64,000 nt of DNA from Poecilobothrus nobilitatus (lineage: Eukaryota > Arthropoda > Insecta > Diptera > Dolichopodidae). The notes beneath the pieces are model-generated. The model ran no database searches. It had not been told where the DNA came from and worked only from the letters and a program-made list of their open reading frames with translations. Numbering within the stretch: position 1 is the stretch's first letter; every line of letters starts with the position of its first letter. The stretch spans positions 114,393,996-114,457,995 of the forward strand of contig OX352774.1 in NCBI GenBank assembly GCA_947095535.1. The letters are read 5' to 3'. Shown here piece by piece: positions 11,987-23,284 of this stretch. The translations under genes and the position numbers were made by a program.

Positions 11987-13015
11987 TAAAAGGAACGCAA
12001 ACCTTATATAATTCATATAATTTGTACCCATCTCCCTTCACACATCTTCCAACATGAAAAGATATATGAAGGGCCTTCAGTACTACGTTGACTCTTTCTA
12101 CGTATTATATTCCATTCTGCATAAAAAACCCTTTCATTTTTTCTTAATCAGGTTACATTAACTAAATTTACAACATGTGATAATATATAATTTACATTAC
12201 AAACAGTTTAATAATCTAAAGAGAAATTGTCAAAAAGATGTAGCTGGTATGTTTGACCAATTTAGCTCTGACATATCCACCAAACAGCTGGTGCTGGTAT
12301 TAGGTGAAAGTCCTAAGTCCTTCAGTGATGAATCTTTTATTAAAATTGACTAATTGCCTAAAACATATAAACAGTTAGCAATCTAACTTACAGTATTGAA
12401 ATAATATATAATATAATAATATCCTATAATATATTATAATAATTAATACATAATAATATCATGTAATATAATATAATAATAATATGCACTAATAATAATA
12501 ACAATAATAGTATCACAATTTAGAATAATAAAAAAAAAGAAAAAAAATAACAATACTTAGATTTCAGCTTCAATCAGCATCTAAATAATAACTAAGGACT
12601 TATAACAATGCTAAACTTAACTTAAGAAATATTGAATTACTAATATCCTAAAGACTAGTACTAAAGTTAGGACGAATTCTAACTACTATTATCAAGTCAT
12701 TCAGAGACTGGTGCCCTGATAAATCGCGTTGATAATTGTGGCTCAGTGAAGACTATGTTGAATATTTCCACCAGTTTCATTACGACAACGCTAAGTTGAG
12801 AGACGCCCTCTGCTTACCGTGTAGGTATTTTTTAAGCTCCTTGTTGAATTTCTCCAGCGTTAAGACGCCCTTAATGCTATCCGGTATATATGTTTCCCAG
12901 TTGCAACATATATTTCTCGCTCATTTGCTTTCCAATCTAATTTATATAACCTCCTTAGCGCCTTGTTTTGTAATATGTGCAGTCTTTTTATTAAATAATT
13001 AGACAAATAATTAAA
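11987..13015 (-). mobile_element. LINE copy 1 (jockey/CR1-like), internally deleted 3' portion
   Basis: This is homologous to the copy at 59.0-60.5 kb in the same orientation. Both begin (3' end of the element) at AGTAAAAGGAACGCAAACC and share GAAGGGCCTTCAGTACTACG. Reverse transcriptase thumb and 3' coding traces lie at about 12730-13000. Relative to copy 2 it lacks about 214 bases that would join GCTATCCGGTA directly to TTCCCAGTTGCAAC near 12890. It keeps about 230 bases (about 12494-12725) that copy 2 has lost. The 5' end is truncated near 13015. No intact reading frame remains. Confidence 0.75.
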
Positions 13016-13381
13016 CTTACCCTAACTCCAAAACATTGCGATCTTTGGTATACGAATATAATAGTAATATAATAGTAATTGAGTGTGTGTAGCGTTATAA
13101 AATAACGCCACAATCGATCTAAAATCGAACTATGTATCGAAACACAAGAAGGCAGCAACTTCAAAACTGCAACATTTGACAAATTTAAACCAATTACTAA
13201 AAAATTTAATATTAGTAATTAAACATAACAAACAAATTAATTCAAAATTTCCTACATGATTTCATTTAATTTTTCATCCAAAATTTAAAAAAAAAAAAAA
13301 TTATTAATTTTTGCATTATGACACGTGACATTTTTAAAATGAAAAAGTAAAATAATTCGAATATATATTATAATAAAGCTT
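13016..13381. other. AT-rich stretch, no gene seen
   Basis: Sequence between the LINE fragment and the ASNS-derived fragment. I see nothing coding. Confidence 0.5.
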
Positions 13382-13431
13382 CCATTTAAACATCACAATG
13401 TAAAAGAGTTCTTACAGCTGATTCTAATTTT
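13382..13431 (-). pseudogene. 50-bp fragment copied from the ASNS coding region
   Basis: These 50 bases match ASNS positions 9838-9887 with only two differences and in the same orientation. The matching ASNS codons are about residues 232-247 (LESAVRTHLHCDVEMG). In the fragment one difference changes His to Leu and the other creates a stop (TAA in place of GAA), so it is not a functional exon. Flanking bases do not continue the match convincingly. The surroundings (about 2.8 kb upstream of the ASNS start) are otherwise mobile-element debris. Confidence 0.8.
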
Positions 13432-14416
13432 CGACATATATATTATGTATATAAAATTTTATATATTATAACTTTTTTTCAAAAATAAAATTTTTTTTTT
13501 TTAAATAATGGTATCACCTGATATAGCCTTGAATTTTTGATAAACAAAACAAAGCTGGCAACATTGAAATGCGGTATGCTTTTTTCCTGATAATTGGGCA
13601 GTGGTTTAGTGCTATGCTACCCAACCCATATACTACTAAAAATTGTAGCCATACTTAATATATACATATAAACCATATACAAACGTACTACGTAGATGTT
13701 TATTTGGAATTTGGAATGCTAAAAAAAAAACTCTAAATGCGGATTTCAAAAGAAATTCTTGAAAAATTTAGTTTATTGACCTTTTCATTGATCAATTTTA
13801 TACAAGGTCAATTTTTGTATTAAATATGTTTATGTTTGTATTTGCTTTATGCATTAATGTGTTTTAAATTTCTAAAACTAAGTTTTGAAATATAACCGTT
13901 TTCAAAATTTTTTATACGTAATGTTAATGTACCTTATCTACTAACTAATGTCATATCGAAATCAAATATATTTTTATTTCAATAAAAAACAGAATGAAAA
14001 TAACTTTATTAGGAAAAGTATTTAATAATTTAATTTATGTATGTAAGTACTTATGTATGTTTGATTGTTTGCAGATGATACAGGTGCATTTATTCTTGAA
14101 GCCATAAATAGGATGTGCATATGATTAGTAAAATTATGGGAGCGGTAAAAATTATATGCATACCTGTCCTAAACCAGTCTATACATATTTTTTTTATTTC
14201 TGTGAACATAGAGCTGAGGATACTGAGGATGCTGCATGTGATGTCCAATGTGTAAACAGAACATTCCACAATTCACATGAAGCAGTCCCACTAAGGTAAG
14301 AAGCGCTTCCTGTTCCATAATTTTATTGCTTCGTTTTTCATATAGATCTCCGCAAAAAGAAGCAACGCGTTCGTACTTTTACTTTGTAAGCTTCCCTTTC
14401 AGTGATTCAGATTTAT
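13432..14416. other. AT-rich stretch, no gene seen
   Basis: No coding signal. Words such as GAAGCGCTTCC near 14305 recur at 16305 and 16765, suggesting pieces of one decayed element interrupted by the insertions between them. Confidence 0.4.
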
Positions 14417-14585
14417 CTTAATCTTGCCTTCTAGATGCCTTCCCAATCTAGAAGGCAAGATTAAGAAAGCATGACTGGGAAGGCATCTAGAAGGCATGAC
14501 TGAGAAGGTATGTAGAAGGACGACTGGGAAGGTATAATTAAGAAGACATGTAGAATGCATGATTAAGAAGGCATGTAGAATGCTA
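14417..14585. repeat. Perfect 19-bp inverted repeat plus degenerate tandem repeats
   Basis: Arms at 14417-14435 (CTTAATCTTGCCTTCTAGA) and 14447-14465 are exact complements with an 11-base spacer. From 14466 to about 14585 follow imperfect units of about 20-25 bases built on GACTGGGAAGGCATCTAGAA and TTAAGAAGGCATGTAGAATG. Similar words (TTCTAGATGCCTTCC) recur at about 16742. This looks like the terminus of a fold-back-type element. Confidence 0.65.
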
Positions 14586-15324
14586 TGCATTAATAAACTA
14601 TAGAAGGATATATTTCAAATTTATAAGTGTACAAATTAAGTAACAAAACAAGTTTTCCTTTTAATATATAAGAGTTCCTTTGTATTGTATATACTTTTTA
14701 ATGACGCTTTTTAAAATAAAGTAGTTTAATTTGATTAAAATTGTATATCAGTGAATAATTTTATCGACATATGTACATATTATATAAATAAAAAAAATAG
14801 TTATATTAATATTATTAATTTGAAAAGTTTAAACATTTTTAGATCAATTGATCGCTTATAAAATTATCCATATAAGGACTAGAAAATATAAAAATTTTCA
14901 ATTTAAGCATACATATGAGTACATATGTATGTAGTAGTATTCCAAAAAAAATAAATTATTTACATTAAAAATTAAAATAAAATTTAAACATTTTTACATC
15001 AGTTAAATGTTTTTGTATTAAATTTATAATCTGTTTTTTGCTGCTTCTCTCCAAATTGGACAAATCCAAAATTTTCATTTGTTTGCAGCTTCTGCAAAAC
15101 AAAACAAAATTATATCTTATATACTCGTATAATAGATGTTATTAGTAAATGGCAATATGAATAAACTTACCAAAAAGATCAATTACAACCTTGCACTAGC
15201 GTAAATGAATCACTTAATAATTTTTTTCTAAGAATTATTATTTAAACATAAAACAAACAGAAACAACATACGTAAAGGCATCATCGAAACCAACAAAAAT
15301 TCATAACCATGATAATAATATGTA

Positions 15325-16209
15325 TAGGGTTTTCTAATTTGAGTGATATGATTTCTAAGTGACGTTTCGGCCATTCGTGGTATGTCATGATCTGTATTTT
15401 TTTGTCCATTGTATTCAGTAATGTTTACAATTTCATCATGGAGAGATATATGCAAGAACAACGTATACAAATTATTCAATTTTAATATAAAAATAATCGT
15501 TCTCTAATTGCAACTTGGTGCGGTAAATAAACAAAACTGTAGATTCTGGTGCGAAGAAAATTCACAAATTATTAATGAACAACCATTGCATTCACCTAAA
15601 TTGACAGTTTTGTGTGATTTTTGTTCTGGTGGAATCATCGGTCCGTACTTCTTTCGAAATGAAGCTGGTAACACCGTTACTGTCAATGGAGAGCGGTATA
15701 GATCGATGATAGCCAACTTTTTATGGCCGAAATTGGAAGAAGTTGATCTTGACAACATCTGATTCCAACAAGACGGGGCTACGTGCCACACAGCACGTGC
15801 AACAACCGAATTATTGCGAGAAAAGTTTGGAGATTCGATTATTTCAAGAAATTGTGACATTGAATGGCCTCCAAGAAGTTGTGATTTAACACCATTAGAC
15901 TATTTCTTGTGGGGTTATTTGAAGTCATTGGTCTTTAGCAATAAACCAGAATCTCTTAAAGCTTTAGAAGTCATTATTGAACGTGCTATTCATGACATAT
16001 GACTTGATTTAGTGGAAAAAGTGCTCGAAAATTGGGTTTATCAAATTCGTTCCTGCAAAAGAAGTCGTGGAGGCCATTTGAATGACGTTTTATTCAGAAC
16101 TTAATTGTATCGATTGTACTTCACATTAAATAAAAAACATTTGAATTTCATTAATAATTAGTGTGTTTTTTTTTAAAAGAAATCATATCACTCAAATTGG
16201 AAAACCCTA
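15325..16209 (+). mobile_element. Deleted DD41D-type mariner-like (Tc1/mariner) element
   Basis: TA dinucleotides flank 32-bp terminal inverted repeats with one mismatch (outer bases TAGGGTTTTC). A transposase remnant runs left to right: ATG at 15438 (starts MERYMQEQRIQIIQF, a typical start for this group), then an internal deletion that removes the DNA-binding and first catalytic regions, then GGIIGPYFFRNEAG, QQDGATCHT (Asp codon 15772) and RSCDLTPLDYFLWG (Asp codon 15898). These two Asp residues have 41 residues between them, which places the element in the DD41D group. A TGA at 15760 replaces a usual Trp. The element is dead and about 885 bp long. Confidence 0.85.
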
Positions 16210-16317
16210 TACTTATATGCATTTCAGAGATATACAAAAAGATATTTCATTAATTCATTCGCTTCGGTTTAAAAAAAAAACAAATTCGATATCATTTGCT
16301 TCGGAAGCGCTTCTTTA

Positions 16318-16668
16318 TGCTGCCGTTACACGGCGGACTAGGTTGTAAACTTCGTACGCGGACAGGTTGTAGAACCATACCACACACTTATCCAACCTAT
16401 CATCCAACCGTTGTACTTTATATTTTTTATTATTTTCTCAAATCAAAAAATCTCAATGTTAAAATGACATTTAAGTTGTACAACTTGACCATACACGATA
16501 CAACTCAACTACAAACCAAAGACTCCGCCCACAAAAATCAAAATTTTTTGATATTCTTCCAACCAACTTTCCAAGCATCAAAATTGTTTTACAACTTGCC
16601 CATACACAATACAACTTATCAAGTCCGCGTACCAAGTTTTCAACCTAGTCCGCCGTGTATGGGCAGCA
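16318..16668. mobile_element. MITE with TTA target duplication (PIF/Harbinger-like)
   Basis: Inverted repeats of about 45 bp with a few mismatches (shared core TACACGGCGGACTAGGTTG, then GTACGCGGAC) bound a 351-bp non-coding element. TTA lies directly outside each end (16315-16317 and 16669-16671), the target size and sequence preferred by PIF/Harbinger elements. Internal words (CCATACAC, ACAACTTG) also repeat in inverted form. It carries no transposase, and the superfamily rests on the target duplication alone. Confidence 0.65.
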
Positions 16669-16671
16669 TTA

Positions 16672-17099
16672 GAAGCTTTCTAGAATGCATGATTTATTGC
16701 TTCTCATTCATCACACGATTTTTTTTGTTTTAAATGAGTGCTTCTAGATGCCTTCCAGTTCCAGAGGAAGCGCTTCTCTTTCCCGTTGGGTAATTACATG
16801 TCTTTCAGAAAAAACTTAAATGACGGAAACTGTAATAAAACATGTTCAAACATACATATGTACAGTCTTGCATAATAAATTTCATTTAAATACGCAATTT
16901 GAATTTTTTAAAAATATATAATAAAATAAGATACGTATGTATGTCTGTACATATTTCCGCTTTGATAAGTAAGTGAACACAAAAAAAATTAAATTCATAC
17001 ATGCATATGTTATATGAAGTAATAGGTACCTATGTATGTATGTATGTACAATGTACATTTGAGTTACGAGGAATGAGTATTGACTATATTTAGTGGTGA
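16672..17099. other. AT-rich stretch with microsatellites, no gene seen
   Basis: Contains TATG/CATA runs near 17030-17050. Open frames are low-complexity. Confidence 0.4.
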
Positions 17100-17146
17100 A
17101 GTTACTTATCTTATAACTAGTGAAGTTAGTTATAAGATAAGTAACT
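17100..17146. repeat. Perfect 20-bp inverted repeat with 7-base loop
   Basis: Arm 17100-17119 (AGTTACTTATCTTATAACTA) is the exact complement of 17127-17146, with the 7-base spacer GTGAAGT. It would form a long, fully paired hairpin in DNA or RNA. No open frame or known element explains it. A fully paired 20-bp stem is short for a microRNA precursor, so a small fold-back or replication-slippage product is more likely. Confidence 0.8.
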
Positions 17147-19340
17147 GATAAGTTATCAAAGATAAAATTATAGATAAAAATATGTATGTATATCAAAAAC
17201 AAAAAAAAACCTTAAAACAAATAAATAACAAATTAAACACAAAAACCAATGTGCATATTTTACAACTTTTTATTATATGTAGATAAAATTTTTTTAAAGA
17301 TGACACAATAATCAGCAATAATAAAAATTTTTTTACATTATTCTAATGTTCTGTATATTTACTTTTAAAAATAAAATACTAATAGCCTTTTTCGGGGATT
17401 TCCTGATTCATTTAAAATTTGATTATACATACATATGTATGTATGTTCATATTTGATTATACATTTCATATGTACATATGTACATACTTCCCTTTCCAAT
17501 TTCCAGTATATTCATCAAACCCAAACAAAACAAAATACATATGTGAACAGTGGCTGAGTAATAATTACACAATACAGTGTGGGAGACTTTCAAACTTATT
17601 GCATTTCTCTAGAAGATTTTTGAATCTTTAAGCGTTAAAAGTTTACATAGTAGGTACAACATTTAAAGCTTTACATTGTATACATCCTACAAATTAAAAC
17701 TTTATATTGTTCGAAAACTTTATTTTTTGATTTCGTGTTAAAAATATTTACGAGAAATTCGTATTTCGTAAACGTTTTATTGTTTATATTTTACAAATTG
17801 TATAATATTGTGATGACTCGACTGACTGGTGGATACAGAATGAGCATTGAGCTTGCATCTATGTGTTTGTACTTATGTACATATGTATGTAAGAATTTTT
17901 TTCAGATGAAAAAAGCATATCGGCAAATGAGAAAACTGCTAGTAAAAGAAAAGCTTTTGCCCAATAAACAAAAAAAAAAAATTGTATTTCATCATATTTT
18001 CATCAATTTGGACGAATTTGATTTTGAAAAGACAAATATAATGTTAAAAAAGACAAATTTGAAGTGAAGAATAAGTACATATAATTTTAAATTTTATTAA
18101 ATACATACATACATATGTATGTACATAGTTTTATAAAATAAACTTTGTTACATTTTATAACAACAGTTATAATTAAAATCATTTTTTAAACGTTCATATA
18201 ATTTGTATTCTAAATCTTTTTCTGTACTAATTTTGCTAAAATATTTAACAAATTTATTATTAATTAGATATTATACATACAATTTTCAATTCAAATACAT
18301 TTTTCATATTCAAATTTCAATAAACAATTTAAAACACTTTCGATTATTACTTTTTGCCACTATGTATTTATTTTAAATAAATAAAAATTAAACAAATTTG
18401 CACCTTTAAAAATACATTGCGATTCAATTTCAAATATTCCTATACTTTGTATTATAACAATACAAAGACACAGTAACAAGGTTGTACCTGGTTGTACCTT
18501 TAAAAAAGCATTGTAAAAATACTACCTGATAGTACCTTAAACAATATTTCGTGAATTTTCTCTCTTATGTCCCAAACTCCAAAATCGAGTTGATTATCAT
18601 GTACAAAATCAAGTAAAATGTCAAGCGTTCACAAACCGTTTTTGAAAATCAAGAATGTAATTTGACATATTTTTGTTTATATTATTGTTTCAAGCAAATA
18701 AAAAGTTAAAAGTTATTGTTAATAATAATATTTAAAAAAATTTAAAATAAAATTTGGAAATTAACAATTTAATGGAATTCTCATTCCAATTAAATTTTTT
18801 TTTATATCTTTTTTCCATTTTTATTTTTCCGTCCACATAATAGAAAATATTTCCTTTTTAAATCTGCTGCTATCAACAAAATTTTTGTTTAGATTTTTGA
18901 CAACAAATTCAAAAAAGCAAGGGTTATGAAAATTTTTTTAAAATAATAATTTTTTCGAAATTATCTCAATTTCTCGAAATCAAGTGTTTGTGAACGTACT
19001 AACAAAGTAACATATTATATTTTACTTACTTTACTTTTACTAATTGTTTTTTTTTTTTTTGTTTAGGTAGTTGTAAAAAATGCATTAATATGTGTAAAAA
19101 AAGAGTGGCCCATCTTATTGTAATAGATTATCTTCTTTGGCTATAAACATACAATATTTCTATGAACTTTAAAGTATATTCATATGTATATACGTTAATA
19201 CGTCCATATAAGCAAACTGTAAGTTTATATGTAAGTATATATTTCAAAGTAAGATATTTCAAATGTAAATATTTCAAAAAGTAAATTTAAATAAATAAAA
19301 ATCAGATTAGGTAAGTAAATTAAAACTAGGATTGTTATAA
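17147..19340. other. AT-rich stretch, no supported gene
   Basis: ACATACATATGTATGT-type microsatellites occur at 17430-17490, 17870-17895 and 18100-18125. A 110-residue open frame at 17735-18067 (+) has a Lys-rich tail and no recognisable motif. Its composition is that of the surroundings, so I do not call it a gene. Confidence 0.4.
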
Positions 19341-19344
19341 GTAA

Positions 19345-20240
19345 ATTGTGACCAAGGATCAATACAGAGCGCTACTAAAAATAGTAAAACAAGCCACCAA
19401 AAGAGATAAAAGATAGTTTCTGGAAAAACTTGCCGCAGATGCAGAAACAATTGCAGGTCAGAATGATACAATGAAACTCCACCAAATTGAAAACCGGCTC
19501 ACTAGCAAAAAAAGCGCAACATCACATCTCATAAAAGATCGAAATGGCAAAGAATGTTCTCTCCATCTTATTTTTTGTTCTTGGGTGTTACTTAAACACC
19601 CAAGAACAAACAATAAGACGGAGAGAACATTTCTAAAAAATAGGCAACCATGGAATGAATGAAACAGAGGAAGTTATATTAGAAGCAAACACCACCAACC
19701 TTCGAATAAGCACAACCAAACCAACATTAATCGTGATCAAAGAAGCCATCACAAAACTAAAGAGAATGAAAGCAGCTGGGGCTGAAGATATTCCGACAGA
19801 AATACTACAAGCTTGATGAAATACCTCAGCCAAATTTCTGAGACCTTACATTATAGAAGTTTGGGAAAATGAAAGGCTAACTACATCTTGAAAAAGAGGT
19901 ACAATAATTAAAATAACAAAGAAAGGTGACCTCAAAGATTGCTATAACTGGTACGGAATCACTCTTCTCAATACAGTATACAAGACCATAGCAACTATCA
20001 TACAAGGCAGAATTTAGGAACAAAATGAAACAGAGTTACGCGATGAGTAACCCATTTTCTGTCTCCATAGAAGTTTGCGTCGACCAATCAAACGCGCTGC
20101 GAATCATCATCGAACAATCAATTGAATGGCGTTCTGCCCTATAGCTGCTATTCGTGGAATGTAAGAAAGGCTTCGACACTATAAAAAGTTTTGCCATATG
20201 GAGAGCATGAAAAGAAAAAGGAGTGCCGTGCAAGTTACGT
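19345..20240 (+). mobile_element. RTE-like LINE fragment (reverse transcriptase fingers), decayed
   Basis: With stops and shifts, the plus strand encodes the N-terminal half of an RTE-type reverse transcriptase. Recognisable pieces are KLKRMKAAGAEDIPTEIL (about 19755-19810), KKGDLKDCYNWYGITLLN (about 19920-19975), LRDE, and MERLRHY-like sequence where the usual DFEKAFDS region should be. A nearly perfect 37-bp inverted repeat (19553-19631) interrupts the upstream part. Related fragments of other parts of the protein lie at 29.75 kb and 62.8 kb. Nothing functional remains. Confidence 0.7.
19553..19631. repeat. 37-bp near-perfect hairpin inside the RTE fragment
   Basis: Arm 19553-19589 and arm 19595-19631 are complementary at 35 of 37 positions, with a 5-base loop (ACTTA). 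The left arm continues the LINE reading frame (ending ECSLHLIF), so the right arm appears to be an inverted copy made by fold-back or template switching. Confidence 0.8.
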
Positions 20241-20539
20241 TTTTTATTTAATTAAAACAATTTAATTTTTTTGGTGTGGTCTTAAGACTGATTTTTATTT
20301 TATATGTTAATTTATTTATATTAACAATTTTAGAATTACTTAATGCTAAGATTAGTTTTCTTAATATAAAAACAATAATATTACCAAATATTATTTAATA
20401 CTAATTATGAAATGTTTAGCAAATATCAATGTACATTTATTTAAAATTTATTAATGAAAAATTAATTAACTGAAATGCTAAATTGCATTTCCTGTTATTC
20501 TTTGACTAAAATACTTTATTTATAAATGAGCTAAGACAC

Positions 20540-21072
20540 CAGAGCCCCGCTTTGCGTCTATTCGTTATGCGTCTATTTGCTCTTGCGTCGGTTATAAAAA
20601 AAAACCAAACTTCCTATTTGCGTCGGCTCTTCATTATGCGTCTTTATTTTTTTTTTGTAATTTTCTTTTACTACATACATATGTACAATTAAAATTATTG
20701 AGAATTCTCGTTGCGATGACAACTTAACCTGCATATGGTACATAATAGGTCTGTTCGTTCTAAATAAAATTTTATAAAATTTTATTCGCTCATTATTCTT
20801 GATATTAAAAAGTGAATTATGATTTGTTGATACATATTTATATTTTTTGTTTAATGTATAATGATTTTTTTGTGTTTTTATATTATTAATTAATTTTAAT
20901 GGATTAATAAACTTATTTTACCTTAATACATATTTCTTATATTTTCAATTTTGTTTAGAAATGTTTCGTAATACTTTATCTGACCAATATATTATAATTT
21001 GTTCGTTATGCGTGGAAATTGAGTTTGCGTCTCTACTTGTGGAACCGAATAGCGACGCAAAGCGGGACTCTG
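20540..21072. mobile_element. MITE-like element with CAGAGYCCCGC inverted repeats
   Basis: The left end CAGAGCCCCGCTTTGCGTC is matched in inverted form at 21054-21072 with one substitution in that stretch. The subterminal words TTGCGTC and GTTATGCGT recur several times on both sides. The 533-bp interior is AT-rich and non-coding. The CAGAG ends suggest hAT, but I could not find an 8-bp target duplication, so the class is open. Confidence 0.55.
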
Positions 21073-21700
21073 ATGTAATTGATAATTAGATTAACATTAT
21101 TATAATGTTAACATTACATAACATTAACATTTACATTATGTTCATATATGTAACTCCTTCACCCCTTGATAAAAGACTCTTCAATGTCGTTAAAATTATG
21201 GTTATTTTTTTTTCTTTTTTTTTGTTAAAATTTTTCTTAGGTTATTTCAGTTTCTTACTTTTAATATAGCAACTTACATACATAATTTTATTTATTGTTT
21301 TTTGTTTTATATTTTTGCAATCACATACTTATACCTACATTAATGGCATTGTGTACGTATTACCTAATAGGTACATATTGTTTTTGTTAATACATATTAG
21401 GTATAATTTTTTTTTTATTTTTTTTTATAGAACGAAAAAAAAATGTACTTGTATATGTAAAATGAAGTTTAATAATATGAAATAATATGAAAAAATTGAT
21501 AATAAAATATTTGTTTATAAATTAAAATTACATTAGAAAATAAAAAATAGTAACACATTTTTATTTTTTTTTTTATTTTTAAAACTGCCTGTTAGCATAG
21601 GTCAGTTAAAATTAGAACTTAAAAATTAAAAAAAGAATGAAATATAAAAAAATTGTATACCTATAAAAAGTTTATACAAAATATTAATAATAATATAATT
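21073..21700. other. AT-rich stretch, no gene seen
   Basis: Long T and A runs only. Confidence 0.45.
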
Positions 21701-23284
21701 AAAACGAGGAAGAATACAGTTGCTTTTGTCAACTCTTAGATACCCGTACGAACCGTTAGTATGTTCACAGCCTGTCACTCTGCTTACAATATTATTTTTT
21801 TAATATTTTAGTATTTTAAAATAATTTGGGTGAATTTTATAATTTCTAGTACTTTGGTTTGTACATATATTCAAACTATATGTTTATATGTACATTCTTC
21901 AAAAGCAGATTCTAACCTTTTACATAACGATTATCAATCCAAAACTTTTTCAAATATTCTATAGTACCATTTAATACTAAGCGGTAAATGTATATTAAAT
22001 TTACTTAGTACAAAATAATAAATATAATTTTAAATATTATATTATATTATATTTAAATATTCCATTGACAGAATAATTTCTTATAAGTACAATAAAATAC
22101 ATATATGTATGTAAATACGGCGCTATATAATATACATATATACTCTTATCATTCACTCACTAGTGACATATACGATATGTAAATAAACATGATATTGATA
22201 TTATATAAGTATGTATATATATCAATATCATATAAATAAAAATTCTTCAAGCAACCGTTATGTTGTTTATTTATTTACATTTTTTTGTACTACGCATTAT
22301 ATCCTCAACAATTTCAAATTATCGAGTAAAACAAAATGGAAAAAATTCGTTAAAGAAATTGTTAGAAAATTTGAAAAAATCAAGAAATCAAGTAACACTT
22401 TCGTCAATTATAAAGTAACCCTATATTATTTTTTAAAGTTGTTAACAGAAATAAGAGTATAATGTTGAAGCTTTAATTTTTGTGTATTACTTCAAAAAAA
22501 TTTTAACAGGTGTTCAAGTTACAGGTGTTTAAAAATAGGAAATTTTCAGTATTTGACTCTTACAGCTCCTAAACGGGGGGTGATACAAAAAAAATTTCTG
22601 AAATGACTCATACTTATTTTCAAAGATCTAACTTCTGTCAAAATTTCAAGTTTCCAACTTAAACCGTTTAGAAGATAGAAGGGTTAAAGGATTTTGCAAA
22701 ATTTTAGTTTCGCATAACGGTAAGTTAAGACACCGTATGCCACAAATATATATTTATTGTATATATAATTTTAAAGCTAATAAAAGTAGTAATCGTTTTG
22801 CGTTTTCAAAATGAAGATATACCTTATACAACTTGTGCTATAACAATTCAAATATAGAGCTTTTTTGAACCTTTGGGGAGTTGTAGCTCCGTAACGGGTG
22901 GGGCTACAAAAAAAAGTTATTAAAAATAAAATTAATATTTTTGTGAGATCTATCAGCAGTTAAAATTTCATGGCTCTATTTCAAAAAAAATGTGGGGATC
23001 TTAAAGTTAGGTGTTTGAGAGCTACCCTAAGTTTTGGTCCAAACTCAACCAAAAAAAATAGGGAACCTACAAATTACTCCTAGAATATTTTGTGTAAAGG
23101 TCAAGATTCTAGCTTTCTTAGTTTTTGAGTTAGTGTGCTGACGGACGGACGGACATGGCTCAAACGTCTTAGAATTTTTATTTGATCCGATCCATACCTT
23201 TGAAGGTATATCTAGCTCGCTTATTTCGAGGTGTTACAAACGGAGGAGTAATTTTATTATACCCGATCCTATCGTACGGGTATA
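21701..23284 (+). mobile_element. DINE-1/Helentron-like non-autonomous element, copy A
   Basis: This 1.58-kb element is nearly identical to copy B at 50336-51844. It begins AAAACGAGGAAGAATACAG. Near the 5' end (21741-21751) it has TACCCGTACGA, the exact complement of the 3' terminus TCGTACGGGTA (23272-23282). An ACGG microsatellite lies at about 23140-23153, and the 3' end can also fold as TACCCG...CGGGTA. Subterminal inverted repeats, an internal tetranucleotide run and a 3' stem-loop resemble DINE-1-type Helentron derivatives. The superfamily is inferred from structure; there is no Rep/helicase. The 83-residue open frame inside (22211-22462) is not conserved in copy B. Confidence 0.65.

Noticed and set aside
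17735..18067. A 110-residue plus-strand gene
   Set aside because: Composition matches the AT-rich flank, it contains an ACATATGT microsatellite, and no motif is recognisable.
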